64,000 nt of DNA, taken from assembly GCA_034008185.1 (NCBI GenBank), contig CM067086.1:558001-622000 (forward strand), read 5' to 3'. The DNA comes from Gorsachius magnificus (lineage: Eukaryota; Chordata; Aves; Pelecaniformes; Ardeidae). Position numbers and translations under genes: made by a program. Every line of letters begins with the position of its first letter. Position 1 is the first letter of the stretch. Of the stretch, positions 35,201-47,200 are shown piece by piece. The notes under the pieces are model-generated. The model saw nothing but the letters and a program-made list of their open reading frames with translations, searched no databases and was not told the DNA's origin.

Positions 35201-38200
35201 CTGTTACGCAGTGGTTTTCCTTTACCAGTGGCAGCGTGATGTGTGTGGGCTTTCATGTTCTTGCAGAGCTAAGAAAATAAAACAACAAAACAAAAGGCTC
35301 AGCTAATTGTGCTGAGGCTTTTCTAAGAAACTGGCTTTAGAGCTCATACTAAACACGTGGAAGGCTCGGTGTTAGGAAGAAAGAATTTAGCAAAAGTTGG
35401 AGCGAAAATAGCTCAGAGCACACTTGCTTGTTCAACCCCCGCGGTGAAGTTGTGAAGTTCTTTGCATTGCTGCCCGAGTCCTTTGGCATTTGCTGGAGCA
35501 AACCGTGTACTGCCAGCTCTGTCTTGGGACACTTGTGTTCATGTTCCTCTTTTGGAGCCTTCCTTGGAGGCTATGGATAGCTGTTTTAAGATGCTCAGGC
35601 ATGAGCTGACGGATTGCCCTGCAGGATCTGCTCCTGTTGCAGGCAAATCCTCCTTTACCAGATTGTTTCTCTTCCAGGTCCCACCCGCTTTCTGTGCCTG
35701 GGCTTTTCCTGATGCCATCACCTGCCAGAAAACAGAAGCGGTCTTTTTAGCTTCGTCTGACCCGCGTTGAGTTAGTCTGTGTTCATGTTTTAAAAAGACC
35801 CCGCATTAGAGCAGCTGTGGGCTGTATTACGTAGGTAGCATGGCACTCTGGCAAAGAATCACAGTCACCCACTTCAGTGCCACTAAGCCTGACTTGATTT
35901 AAGGATTGTTTGCAGGTCTGCCAGTCAAAAATAAGGGACTGTCACCCTGCAAAAGCTAGTAACTAGGACAAGCTCACAACAGTGGCGTAAACTCAGCTAT
36001 AGTTTGTTTCAAATAGAGTTGTCCAATTAGCTAATTTTGAGGCTGAAACTGAAATGTCATATAAACCACATGTGGGTTGAGCCAAACCTTCTGCATTCAG
36101 CCCTTCTTTTTTTGAACCTTTTCTAACTGAAAGAGAACCTTTAGCTTGCTTTCCTGGTTTCGATGCGAGTTATGCGCCGTACTTGAACAAAGAGTGCCAA
36201 TTGCTTCGGTTCTGAGACGGCGTTATGTTTAATAAAATACGCTTTTCCAAGTAAGCTATTTATTGGGAAAAAAATTGCCCAGCTCCTCTCATACTAAGTG
36301 CTCGGGGCCTTTTGTACCGTTCCCACCCCCTCGCCCCGAGGTAGGGCTTTCCTACACCCTAGGGCATGACGCAGCGGCCGAGTAGACCCTCCTTCCATCA
36401 GGAGTACCAGGTCTTGGATATATCCTGCTTCCAGCAGGTATCGTAGATCACCAGGAGCTTCATTATGGCCATCCCATTCAGGCAGGACTCTGTGTGTATA
36501 AATATAGAGGCTTGGTCCTGGCCAGAACAGCTAGATTATGAATGACCTTCCCATCCTATAAATTGAGCCCAGTTTTGAAATCTAGATGTGGTTTCCTTGT
36601 CTCTGCTAGACCAGGATAAATATAAGAATGTGGTTTAGCACACATTTTACCAGTGACCGCATAAGCTGCGTGACTTTGTATTGAATCCTACTGTTTGTCT
36701 GCAGTCATGTTCTCCTGCCTGCCCTCATGTGCATACTCTACCCTTTATTTATAGACACCGCCTGGAAGAAGGGCAAGCCAGCAGCTGGACACGCAGGCTC
36801 AAAGTTTTTCTTTGCTGCACACGGACAAAAGACTCTCAGTCGGTAGGTACCAAATACCTCCTGGCGGAGAGCAAGCGACGTGTACGGCTGATGGTACCCG
36901 GGACTCAGCAGAGCGTAGCAGCCTGGGGTTCCTGCTGTCGAGCCTGGACGATGTGCGTCTCATTTCCCTGTGAGTGTTCTTTGAGATCTGGAGGCACGAG
37001 GAGTCCAGCGAGCCTTTACAGTAGTGCATGCAAGGACGGGAAATGCCTTCCAAGAAGGAGCAAGCTGAGCTACCCTCAGAGTAACCAGGCTTGAAATTTT
37101 GCTGCGTGCTGGTTCCTTTTCCTTCCTTTCAACCCAAGTAGCCTGAACAAGCACTTGCATTTCTGCAGGAGGGAACCTGGGTATTCCACACAGAAACCGA
37201 AGCTGGTGTTTCCCTCTAGATACAGCTGTAACATCGCCAAGTAGGGCAGTTGTCTTTTCAAAATGACTAGTCTTATCCCTCTGGTTCTGACTATTATGGG
37301 GCGTGCTTTGAAGGTAAAGTTAGTAGCCCTGAAAAGCAATGTTACCAGTGTTAAACTCCTCCTGAAGTTGTTCTTTACCTTGCTGTTGCAGTGAACTGGG
37401 ATAATAATTCGACCTGAAGATGTCAGTGGAAGAAATATGTATTTTTCACTGTGTTCGGGTTCAACATTTGACAGCGCTTGGTGGTCTGCTTCGGTTTCCC
37501 TTTCTCAGCCAGTTTGCTCAGGCAGTTTCTCCTGTTGTTTGCCTCAGTCTCCATACACTTAAGAAAGGAGAGAAACCTCTCTGAAAATGGGAAAATGTAA
37601 ACCTGTCAGAATCGGGAATAGAACACTTCTGGATTACTAACAGTCAAAACCTACTGCTTAATCCATAGATTCACAGGAAGATCATTGGTTTGAAGCTTTC
37701 ATGTGCTATAGTTGGGGTTTTCCCTTGCTGTTATCTATCCAGCAGGGAAGGGTAAGGGGCTTGATATTCCTTCCCCAAAAGCTAGCAGTCCGTTCTTCTT
37801 GGAAGCAGTGGGAGCAGGTTTGTGCCTCGGGGGGGTATTCAGCAGGACTCCTGAGGGCCTGCTGGAGAGGTGAGGTGGAAAATTTTGCTGATCACAGAAT
37901 GCCAGGGGTTGGAAGGGACCTCGGGAGCTCCCCCAGTGCCACCCCCCTGCCCAAGCAGGCTCACCCAGAGCAGGGGGCACAGGACAGCGGCCAGGCAGGG
38001 GTTGAATATCTCCAGAGAAGGAGACTCCACAGCCCCCCTGGGCAGCCTGGGCCAGGGCTCCATCACCCTAAAGTCAAGAAGTTCTTCCTCCTGTTCACCT
38101 GGAACCTCTTCTGCTTCAGGTTGTGCCCATGGCCCCTTGTCCTGGCGCTGGGCACCACTGGGAAGAGTCTGGCTCCGTCCCTGTGACCCCCACCCTTGAG

Positions 38201-41200
38201 AGATTTGTAGGTGTTGATGAGGTCCCCTCTCAGCCTTCTCTTCTCCAGGCTGAACAAGCCCAGCTCCCTCAGCCTTTCCTCCTAGGGGAGATGCTCCAGT
38301 CCCCCCATCATCCTCGTTGCCCTCCTGATGTATCGTAATATTGAAGTTGGTCAGAATTATGAGTGTTTGAGAACTCTCAAAAGACCAAGCAGAACCAGGG
38401 AATTGTTATCAAAGACAGAAGAAAGTCATAAAGAAAGAAGAGGTGATGCATGCACCTCTAAAGAAACAATTTAAATCGCTTGCATACACTGGGCTCTGAA
38501 TTAGTTACAACCTCTCAGGAAAAGAGCTGGGAATTATCAAGGACACTTCAACAAAGACATCAGTGCAGAGCAGTGGCCAAAAAACCAGAAAAACGTTTAG
38601 CTTCAGTAGAAGGGCATAGAAAACGACAGGGAAAACACCAAGGGACCGACCACATCAGTGATGTCCTCACTAAATATAGCCTGGTGTTTGGTCTCCTAAA
38701 AGATGTGGCAGAAAAAGGAGCATATTGGAGGGGACGTGAACTCGTAGAGGAAGAGAAATGAGATTGGGATTTTAACCTCAAAGGCAAAAAGTGTAATCAG
38801 ATGAAGAGCTGTGTAAGAATAATGGAGAGTCAGGTGAGGGCTACCTGAACATTTGTTCATCACAGATGGCAACCAGTATGAATTAGATTAGAAGGGTTTG
38901 TTGGTAAGCGCTGTGTAGTTATCCGCAGGGTGCACTTTCCAAAGTGGGGACGGCTGCAGGAATTGTCATAGCCCTTTTGCAGAAATCCAGCAACGTGTGC
39001 TGGCACACCGATCCTCCCAGCGGCACGCTCCTGCAGCACTGGCTGAAATGCCACCGTGTTCCCAGGGAATGTCCCAGCCCCAACCTGCTGGCCCCGCTGA
39101 GAAGTCATAGCCCAGCACTGCCAGCTCTCCCAGATCATCTGCTAGAGCTGCTTAGGAAAATCCACCTGGAAAACCGAAAGGAAATAAACTTTGCGTCGTG
39201 GCAGCTCAAACAGCAGTGTTTTCTTGGGGGTTATTTCTGCTTCTCCACTTGCCTGTGCTACCACAGCAAAGACACTTCTGGGAGCATCAGCTTCCCTTCC
39301 CCCTGGCAGCACAACCAGGTCGCCTTGCCCAGGTATCCCGAGGGCGCAGCATGGGTGCTGCAGCCTGGCTCTGGAGCCCTGCCAGGCATCTGAATGGCCT
39401 GGTTTCTGAATAACTCTATTTTATTCAGGAATGCAAAATATTTCACTTCACGTCAAGCTTTTTTTAACAAACTTTTCATTCTGCGGTGACTCTCTGTTTC
39501 TACTTTTTTTTTTTTTTTTTTTTTTTTTTAGTTCAGGATAAAAGCAGATACCAGGATCTCTAAATTCCTTGTGCTATTGAATTTCCATTTTACATTCAGC
39601 CTGAGCAATTTCCAGGCTCTTTTCTCTGCAGAAACAAGCTCTGACTTTGTGTGTCCTGGCATGACAGCGTGTGGAATGAATGCGTATGTAATGGATCAGA
39701 AATGAATCGATTGCTGTCTCTCCCAGTCTTCATGGAAAAAACGTTCTAGCAGAGGATCATCGGCATCTGGGCTGGAAAATAGCTCTGCAGAGTGGACATG
39801 GCAACGGGGCAAGAATCTGTTCTTATGGGTCTGGAGTGAAGTCTAAAGTGCCAAGCCTCCACCGGCTCTGCTGGCCCCAGAGCCTGTGGGGTTTGTAGCA
39901 GAACGCTACAGTCAATCCTACAATATAACATCAGGTGCTCCGGCAAAAACTCTTCCTTCGGAACAGAACATATGTGTTGACCTTCCATTATGGCTTTTTA
40001 CTTTGGTCAGAGTCTTAAGGGGTGTTGCTGTCGCTTTGGGTTAGTGGATGTTGGTGGTATTTTACTCCGAGGCTGTTTGTATTTCTTGTGTCCTTATAGG
40101 AATTGTGCTAAGATTGATGGGGTCAGTACTTCAAGGATACTGCAGTTGTAATGTTGGAGAGGTTAATGCCAGTCCGTTTGCTCTTCAAAGGCACAGCTGG
40201 CGTGGAAACCTGCACAGTTGGCACCTGAAGCCCCATTCTTAATGGTGACTTAACTTGCTTTTGTAGGCAAGTGAAAAATGATAGAAAGTAATCTTGCACT
40301 CCAGGAGTTTGTCAGAGATAAAAGAATGTAGGTCATTTCCTGCAAGACTGCTAGGGAGAGAAGGGATTTACTGTCTTGCCTGTCAAAGAAGAGAGATGGA
40401 GAGATCCTGTCCTGAAGATCAGCCTTTCTTCAAGTGCACGGCTCAGGCTTTCTACAGACAAGACTGCAGTCGTGTGGCTTTAGGTGCTGAGTAAAGGATG
40501 CTGTGAAAATACAGGCTAAAAGTTCAGGATAAGGCTGTGATGGACCTTGGTAGGAAAGGTTTAGCGATGGCAGGAGTCAAAATGCCAGCCATTTGTGTAC
40601 TAGAGCGCTTGCTCAGTCCCACTTTCTGTTGATCCAACCCCTGCTGGTCTGAGCGATGGCCAGATCAGCATTGTCCCACAGTCCAGCCTATCCACAACCT
40701 CCCAAACCATTCTCACTTAAGGTCTTGGGGTTTTCTGTACTACAGAGCAAAAGGAAAAATAATGTTTCTCCTCGAAATATCTTTGTCACTTGCTTCAGAG
40801 CCTTTGCTTGACCCTCTCGGGTTGCTTCCGCTTCTGTCCCTCCTGTGATGTCTTCCTTTTCTGAGTTTGGTCACCTTCTCTTCTGGCAACTTTGCATTTC
40901 ATGACTCGGTTCTTTTTCCAGGTTTTCCTTTTCAGGCCCTTTTGCTTGGGTGTAGTCCAAGATAAACCTGGAAAAGCTTGGTAACTTGGTCAGTTCCTTC
41001 AGTCCCAAGAGCTGCCGTGTGTCACTCATGCTTGCTGTGATTAACTCTTTGAAATCACGTAGCAAAGAGCGTGGTGGTGAACAATGAGCAGCTACAGAGA
41101 CTGGGCAGTGGCAGGATTCCAAAGCTGTTACTTTCCGGAACGATGAGGTCTAGGTTAAGTATGGGCAAAAGGATCCCAGGACAGAGTTACAGAATGGAAG

Positions 41201-44200
41201 AGGATGTTAAATAGGGCAAAATCAGTGCTTTTTTTTTTTTTTACCTGAATAGCCTTTGTTCAAATGAAGTTGCTTTGGAGGAGAAAGGATGGCTCTGAGA
41301 TGACACTGGATTGGGATTTGCTTGGTTCTCCTCTTACTTCCTCTGTCTTTTTTACAATGTAGACATGAAAACATTTCTCTCCCTTCGTGTCTGCCTTGTC
41401 TGTTTTGATGTTGAGGTGGTCTGCTTGCCCACGCGTAAGCACCCAGCCTAGTACAAATTCAGTCTCAGCTGAGGCCTCCGAGTGTGACTGTGTAAAATAA
41501 ATAAGAGATATTAATACGATTATTCCAGATATGGTGTTCCCTGAAGGAATCTCGTGGATGTTTTAGAGAGAGAGCTACAGAAATGAGGCCGTTGCTGCCG
41601 CATAGGTTCTCATTCTGTGTCCTGTTTTGAGGCTCCCCACACCCAAACTCCTCCTCCTAAACTCTTCTCTCCCTGGATTTTTGCAGGACGCCTACTCCGA
41701 AATCGCCTACCTTTTTGCTGAGTTTTTCCGAGACCTTGACATCGTCCCATCTGACATCATTGCAGGCCTGGTTCTTCTGCGCCAACGGCAGCGGGCAAAG
41801 CGCAATGCTGTGCTGGATGAGGTGGGTGGAGGCAGTGGGCATCTCACTTGGCCCCTGACTTACCTGCTGCTCTCGTGACTCGCTGTGTGAGAGCTGCATG
41901 ACTCTGCCCACCTTGTTTCTGTTGTGCGATGGGCTAGTGCCAGTCACCGAGCTGTACGATGAAAATACTAACTTCTTCAGCAGCTTTTTCTGAGACTCCC
42001 AAAGGGCCCAACTGGCTCTGTGTCAAGCTTGTGAAACCTGTAGGCTTTTTCTGGGCAGGTGATAGGTACAGATTTAGCTCTTGACCCCAAATGGGCAACT
42101 GCCTTGAAGGAGGTGGGAGGTACTTGAAAGTGAATGGGAAGATTTCTCCTCCTCTACAGTGATGGGGAGAAGACTCCGGCATCAGGGTAAAGCTGCAGGA
42201 GGAACTTTAGGTAAAAATTCCTAAATTCCGAAGCCATTACTGGCATTGAGATTTGCCGATTGTTGACCCAGTAGGAAATCATTTGGTTGGGTTTTTTTAC
42301 CCCAGAGGTGGGGTTCAGACAGCAGTGCACAGATCAGGCAGAAATAAGAACAGCAGAATGGGAACCAGAGACTGGTTGGGGTACTTGAACAATCTTGTCC
42401 CGGGTTACAGAGTGCTTTCTGTTTCTCAGGCGTAGATTTTGTCTTGGTGTCACAGAGGAGGATTCTTACGTATGTTTGTGACTTACAGGCAAACAATGAC
42501 ATTTTAGCTTTTCTGTCTGGGATGCCAGTGACCAGGAACACAAAGTATCTGGATCTGAAAAATGCGGTAAGTCACTGGCCTGTGACCTTGCAAACTCACC
42601 ACGCTTCCCCGTGTAGCCTGTTCTCTTTTTTCAGTGGCTTCTCTTACTCCTTTCTGCCCCTTTCTGGAATAATCAAAGAAATTAAAGGTTGGTACAAGGG
42701 AGTAGAATAACAGAGCTTGCTCTCTGGAGGCTTTTTGTCTTCAGATCACTTTTAAAGCATCTCCACTTTGTGGGAAGTGGTAGGATTTCCACTGCGATAG
42801 GGGGGAAGGCAATGTGAGGTTTCTCCAAAGCCAGAGGTATGAGTTGAGCGCTGCATCCAGGAGTGTCCTGCAGAGCTCCATATGGAATTACCACCAGCAG
42901 AGCTCATGGAACCCAGCAGGCAGGGTTCCATCTTGATAAGGGCAGGGAGCTGCCTGGGGTGAGATGGAGCCTTCCTCCCTGGGGCTGATTGTCAGCAGTT
43001 CTCAGGATGGAAATGACCGCAGTCTGCTCTGTTCCGTGTGAATTAAGCTTTGCTTTTTTTCCTGGCATGCTGCTGTTGCAGCCCTTCGTCGGGCAAATTG
43101 TGTTCACTCCCCTTGATTAGACGATATTGTCGCAAGAGAGGCAAGGCTGACCCAATCCCAGAATCTCTGATGGAGGGATTCTGTGATTAACCTGCTTGCG
43201 GCTGCGCTGTACTGGGTTGTGTTTAACACTAACCTCCTGCTCTCCTTCCACCAGCCTTGCCTCCTGCATAGGTGTGCGTGGGGAGAGATGCCAGCAGAGC
43301 TTACAGAAGGCAGCGCTGAGGCACGTGGCCCCAGACTGGCTTTGGGGTCCTCTCTGGGCATCTGCCTCTTATGGCCTGTGACTGGCTGAAAGCAGTATAT
43401 TTAGAGAGCTCATCTTTTTGAGGCTTAAACTAGTTTATCGTCTCCCCAGCTAGGGTAGCAGGGGCAAAACCCACAGAGGGTGACCTTCCTTTGCAGCAGG
43501 CTGTTTGATACAGAGAGGAAAACTTCTCTAGAACTAACTTCTAGTTTTGTTAAGCAGCTAGTGGGGCCCCTCCGCTCAGGCAAAGAGTTGTAGCTATGCT
43601 GAGCTGTTCTCGGGAGGGGGAGGATCTTGCCCAGTATAACCAGCTCGCTCCACTGCAGTCACCTGGAAACGCTGACAGTGCTGATCTGGTGGTGCTGAGG
43701 GAGAAGGCTGATGCTCGGAAAGAAGGGTTGCGCGTCTCTAACGACGGTGGCAAAAGGGAAACAGTAGAAAAACTCGCTATCTAAAAGAGAATAAGGCCTT
43801 TAGCGAGCCTCTTGTCTCTTTCAGCAAGAGATGCAGCGGTACAAAGAGGTGTGTTACTACATGCTGTTTGCCCTGGCTGCCTATGGCTGGCCCATATACC
43901 TGATGAGGAAGCCCACATGCGGACTCTGTCGCCTGGCCAGATCCTGCTCGTGAGTGGCCATCCTGTCTATCACTGCCTTCTCTTCCCTTTTCCCCTCTCT
44001 TTCTCCCAGATGTAGAATTCTCCGTTCTTTCATCGCTTTGCTCTCTTCATCACCCCTCTACTCTTCCTCCTTTTCTCTTCTGCTTTTTTCCCCTCTACTC
44101 CCTTCTTTTTCTTTCCATCTCTCCGTCCCTTCATACTCCAGTGGCTTTCTCCTCAGTCTCTTCCTTACAGTTTCTTATCTGCTTATCTTGTTAAATAAAC

Positions 44201-47200
44201 CAGACTGTCCTGTGCTCTGTCCTCTCTGGTGCACTAAGGATCACGCCAGTCCTGTGCAATTGGAACAGCCAGCAGAAAGAGCTCATCTGGCACAAGGCTG
44301 CTTTCACACTGAGTCAAAATAGCCGTCTTGGAGCTCAGAAATCAGATTTATCGGCAAGCCCAGATACGCGGGGAGCTGACATATGGGTCGTTATTAAAGC
44401 ATTGGCAAGACTTGGCCCAGAGTTTGTGCTGTGTTCCCTCTGACTAATTGTTTTTCTGCCATGCTGTATAGTGCTCACCTCATGGTAGCAACGCCGTAGC
44501 TCCGGTCAGGATTGCATTGTTTTAAATGTTTTGCTTTTAGCTGCTAGAACGCTGCCATCAGATTCTCTCTGGGGTTGAGCTTTTTGCACTTACACAGGCA
44601 ACTTCTGAACTTATTAGGAGTATACTTCCTTTTGAGTACTTTGATTTGTGCAGTGTCTCATAAGGGAAAGAAGGAAAAAAAAATAAAAAAAAATCTGTGC
44701 TTCTGGTTTTGTTCTGGAATGAGTCTAGACCTGTTCTTTTGTTATAAACAGATCTAGATCTCAGTAAATGTAGCTGCTTTGCGTGTTGAAGCAGTCTAGG
44801 ACTGTGCTGTGAAGCACGGCATCCTTTGAGGAGAGATCCCAGCCCCACCATGCGCTGATTCCTTGGGGACTGGTTGCACTGTAGCTCTCTCTGGTGCTCA
44901 GAAGGAAAACTACATCTGATCCCAGTGCCCCTTTTTGATGCTGAAACGTAAGCCGTGTGCTGGTGTGTGCAAGAGCTCCTACAAAGTGAAGGAAATCACT
45001 GCTGTTGAGATGAGGCCGGTGTGGCATGCAGGGTCTATCTTTCCCTTCTTTCTTAGGCATTCCACTCTAAAGCCAGTCCACTCTAAAGCCAGTCTCTTCC
45101 ACGTTTCCTCTTTTTTTTCTCCTGCAGATGTTGCTGCCTCTGTCCCTCCCGGCCCCGCTATGCACCCAGTGTCACCATTGAAGAGGATAATTGCTGTGGC
45201 TGCAATGCCATTGCCATCCGGCGCCACTTCTTGGATGAGAATATGACCTCAGTGGACATTGTTTACACGTCTTGCCACGATGCAGTAAGGAGAATCTGCA
45301 ACCCCCTCCATATTTGGAGCATGCTCCTAAGGCCCTTCCTAACGGGATTTATGTGCTTCCAGGTGTAGTGGTACAAAGAAGGAAACTTAAGCCTTTTTCT
45401 GACCCTAGAGCTTCCCATCCTCTCTCTCCATCAAGAAATTCTGCCACTTGGACACAAATACTTGCTACCGCCAAAAATCAGATCATTCAGAGGAGCTCTT
45501 ACCCATAAGGCATAACCTGGCAGGCTGCTCTGCCTCCTTTTCCCTGAGCAGGAGGATAATTAAACAGGAATGTCCCACCCGATTGTTACAGTCGTGGATC
45601 TTTTCCAGGTTTATGAAACGCCTTTCTATGTGGCTGTGGACCATGATAAGAAGAAGGTGGTCATTAGTATCCGAGGAACTCTGTCTCCAAAAGTAAGTGT
45701 GCTGTGCAGTGGCCTCACGTACCCTTGGCCACCCTGGCAAACTTTCAGGAGAGTCCGAGACCTTCCTGACTCGCCCGTGGTGTCTGACTTACCTGAAGCG
45801 TGGTGACTGCTTTTCTTCCAGGATGCCCTGACTGACCTAACCGGGGATGCGGAGCGCCTTCCGGTTGAGGGTCACCATGGAACATGGCTGGGACACAAGG
45901 TGCGTAAAAGAAAACAAACCCAAACCAACAAAACCCCCCTCCTTTTTCTAATGTTTTGACTTCTTATTTATAGGCCAAAAAAAAAAAAAAAAAAAAAATG
46001 GTCTTAATTACTTGAGGTGCTTTTAAGAGGGGGGGTACATAATTGCAGTGAAATGGCTTTGAGATGTTAAAATAAAACCCACGGTTGTAACAGTTAAAAT
46101 CACTATGCTTGTAATTAAAAAAAACCCCATTCAATTAGTAAAAACCAAACTGTAAAAGGCACCGGCGGGGACCTAGAACAAAATTATTGGAGTCATCCAA
46201 ATTACTTTTTCTTCCAGTGACCTTTTCAGAATTTGCAGTCAAACCCTGCGAATGCCTTTTCAAATTCTCTTGCAGCAGGAACAGGCGCTGAAGCTCATAA
46301 AGGGATTCTGGCAGGACTTACGTCTGCGTAATTAGACTGATGCTCTGTGTCTGTCCTAGCCATCAGGCCTGCGCCCACTAAATCAATTTACTGTAGAGCT
46401 GACCTTTGCCCCAGTCCAGCGAAGTAATGATGCTCAAGCTGAGCTTTAAGATTAGCAGGAATTTGGCGGCCTCTCGAGCTGCAGTGCCAGGTTGGGAAAG
46501 AAAAAGACAAACTGGAGGTCGTGCCTGGTGGAAGGAAGGGAGCGGCTGCTGGAAACGCTGCTGCTCAGGGGGACGAGGTATCTGGTCAGGGTTCCTTCGG
46601 GTTGGGGGGGGGACATCCAGCCCGTAACTCCTTGGGAACCAGGAGCTGGGAGCTCCGGCTTTATTCCTGATGTCCTGCCTGAATGCTAAACCTCTTCTCC
46701 GTGCTTCAATGCGCTGCTGGAGGAAGTGGCACATGAGCAGCCGATAGATAAATCGTGTACTCGGATGCTCCGCTGGGTATCGGGCTGATAAAGAAGCAGT
46801 GACCTAGGCATTGTGTGAACGCTCCGTGGTCTCCAAGCCTCCCCGAGTGGGGTCTTTTTGAAAACAGTGTTGTGTCCCTGCTGTTTGGCTAACGGGTATT
46901 TCCTTTGTTTCCCCCAAAATGAGAAAATTAATCAACCTGGCAATTACGTAGGACACCTTATGGAAACGCGGATAAACGAGGTAGGGTTTTGTCGCGTAAC
47001 TGATGTTTAGCTTTGGGAATCTTTACTTGTTCCACGCTTCTGAAGCGTTATGCCTGCTGTCGATGAGGACGTCACTTGTCTTTGTACCAATTCCTTTAGC
47101 CCAAAATGATTTTGCGCAATCGGTGCGATCAACAGTTTGTACAAAGAAAGGAAGGTAAAAGGAAACCAGAGGGAAGCGAGAGGGATTTGTTCTATTTTTA

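Larger units (their letters stand above)
36843..41686 (+). other. DAGLA intron after coding exon 5, with two repeats
   Basis: GT-AG intron of 4844 nt. It holds an antisense CR1 (37890-38330), one copy of the non-CR1 dispersed repeat (38957-39376), a T26 run (39504-39529) and a T14 run (41229-41242). No gene seen. Confidence 0.85.

Noticed and set aside
45822..45899. Possible frameshift between lipase-core exons
   Set aside because: Exact boundaries give phase 0 throughout and match the family. No break.
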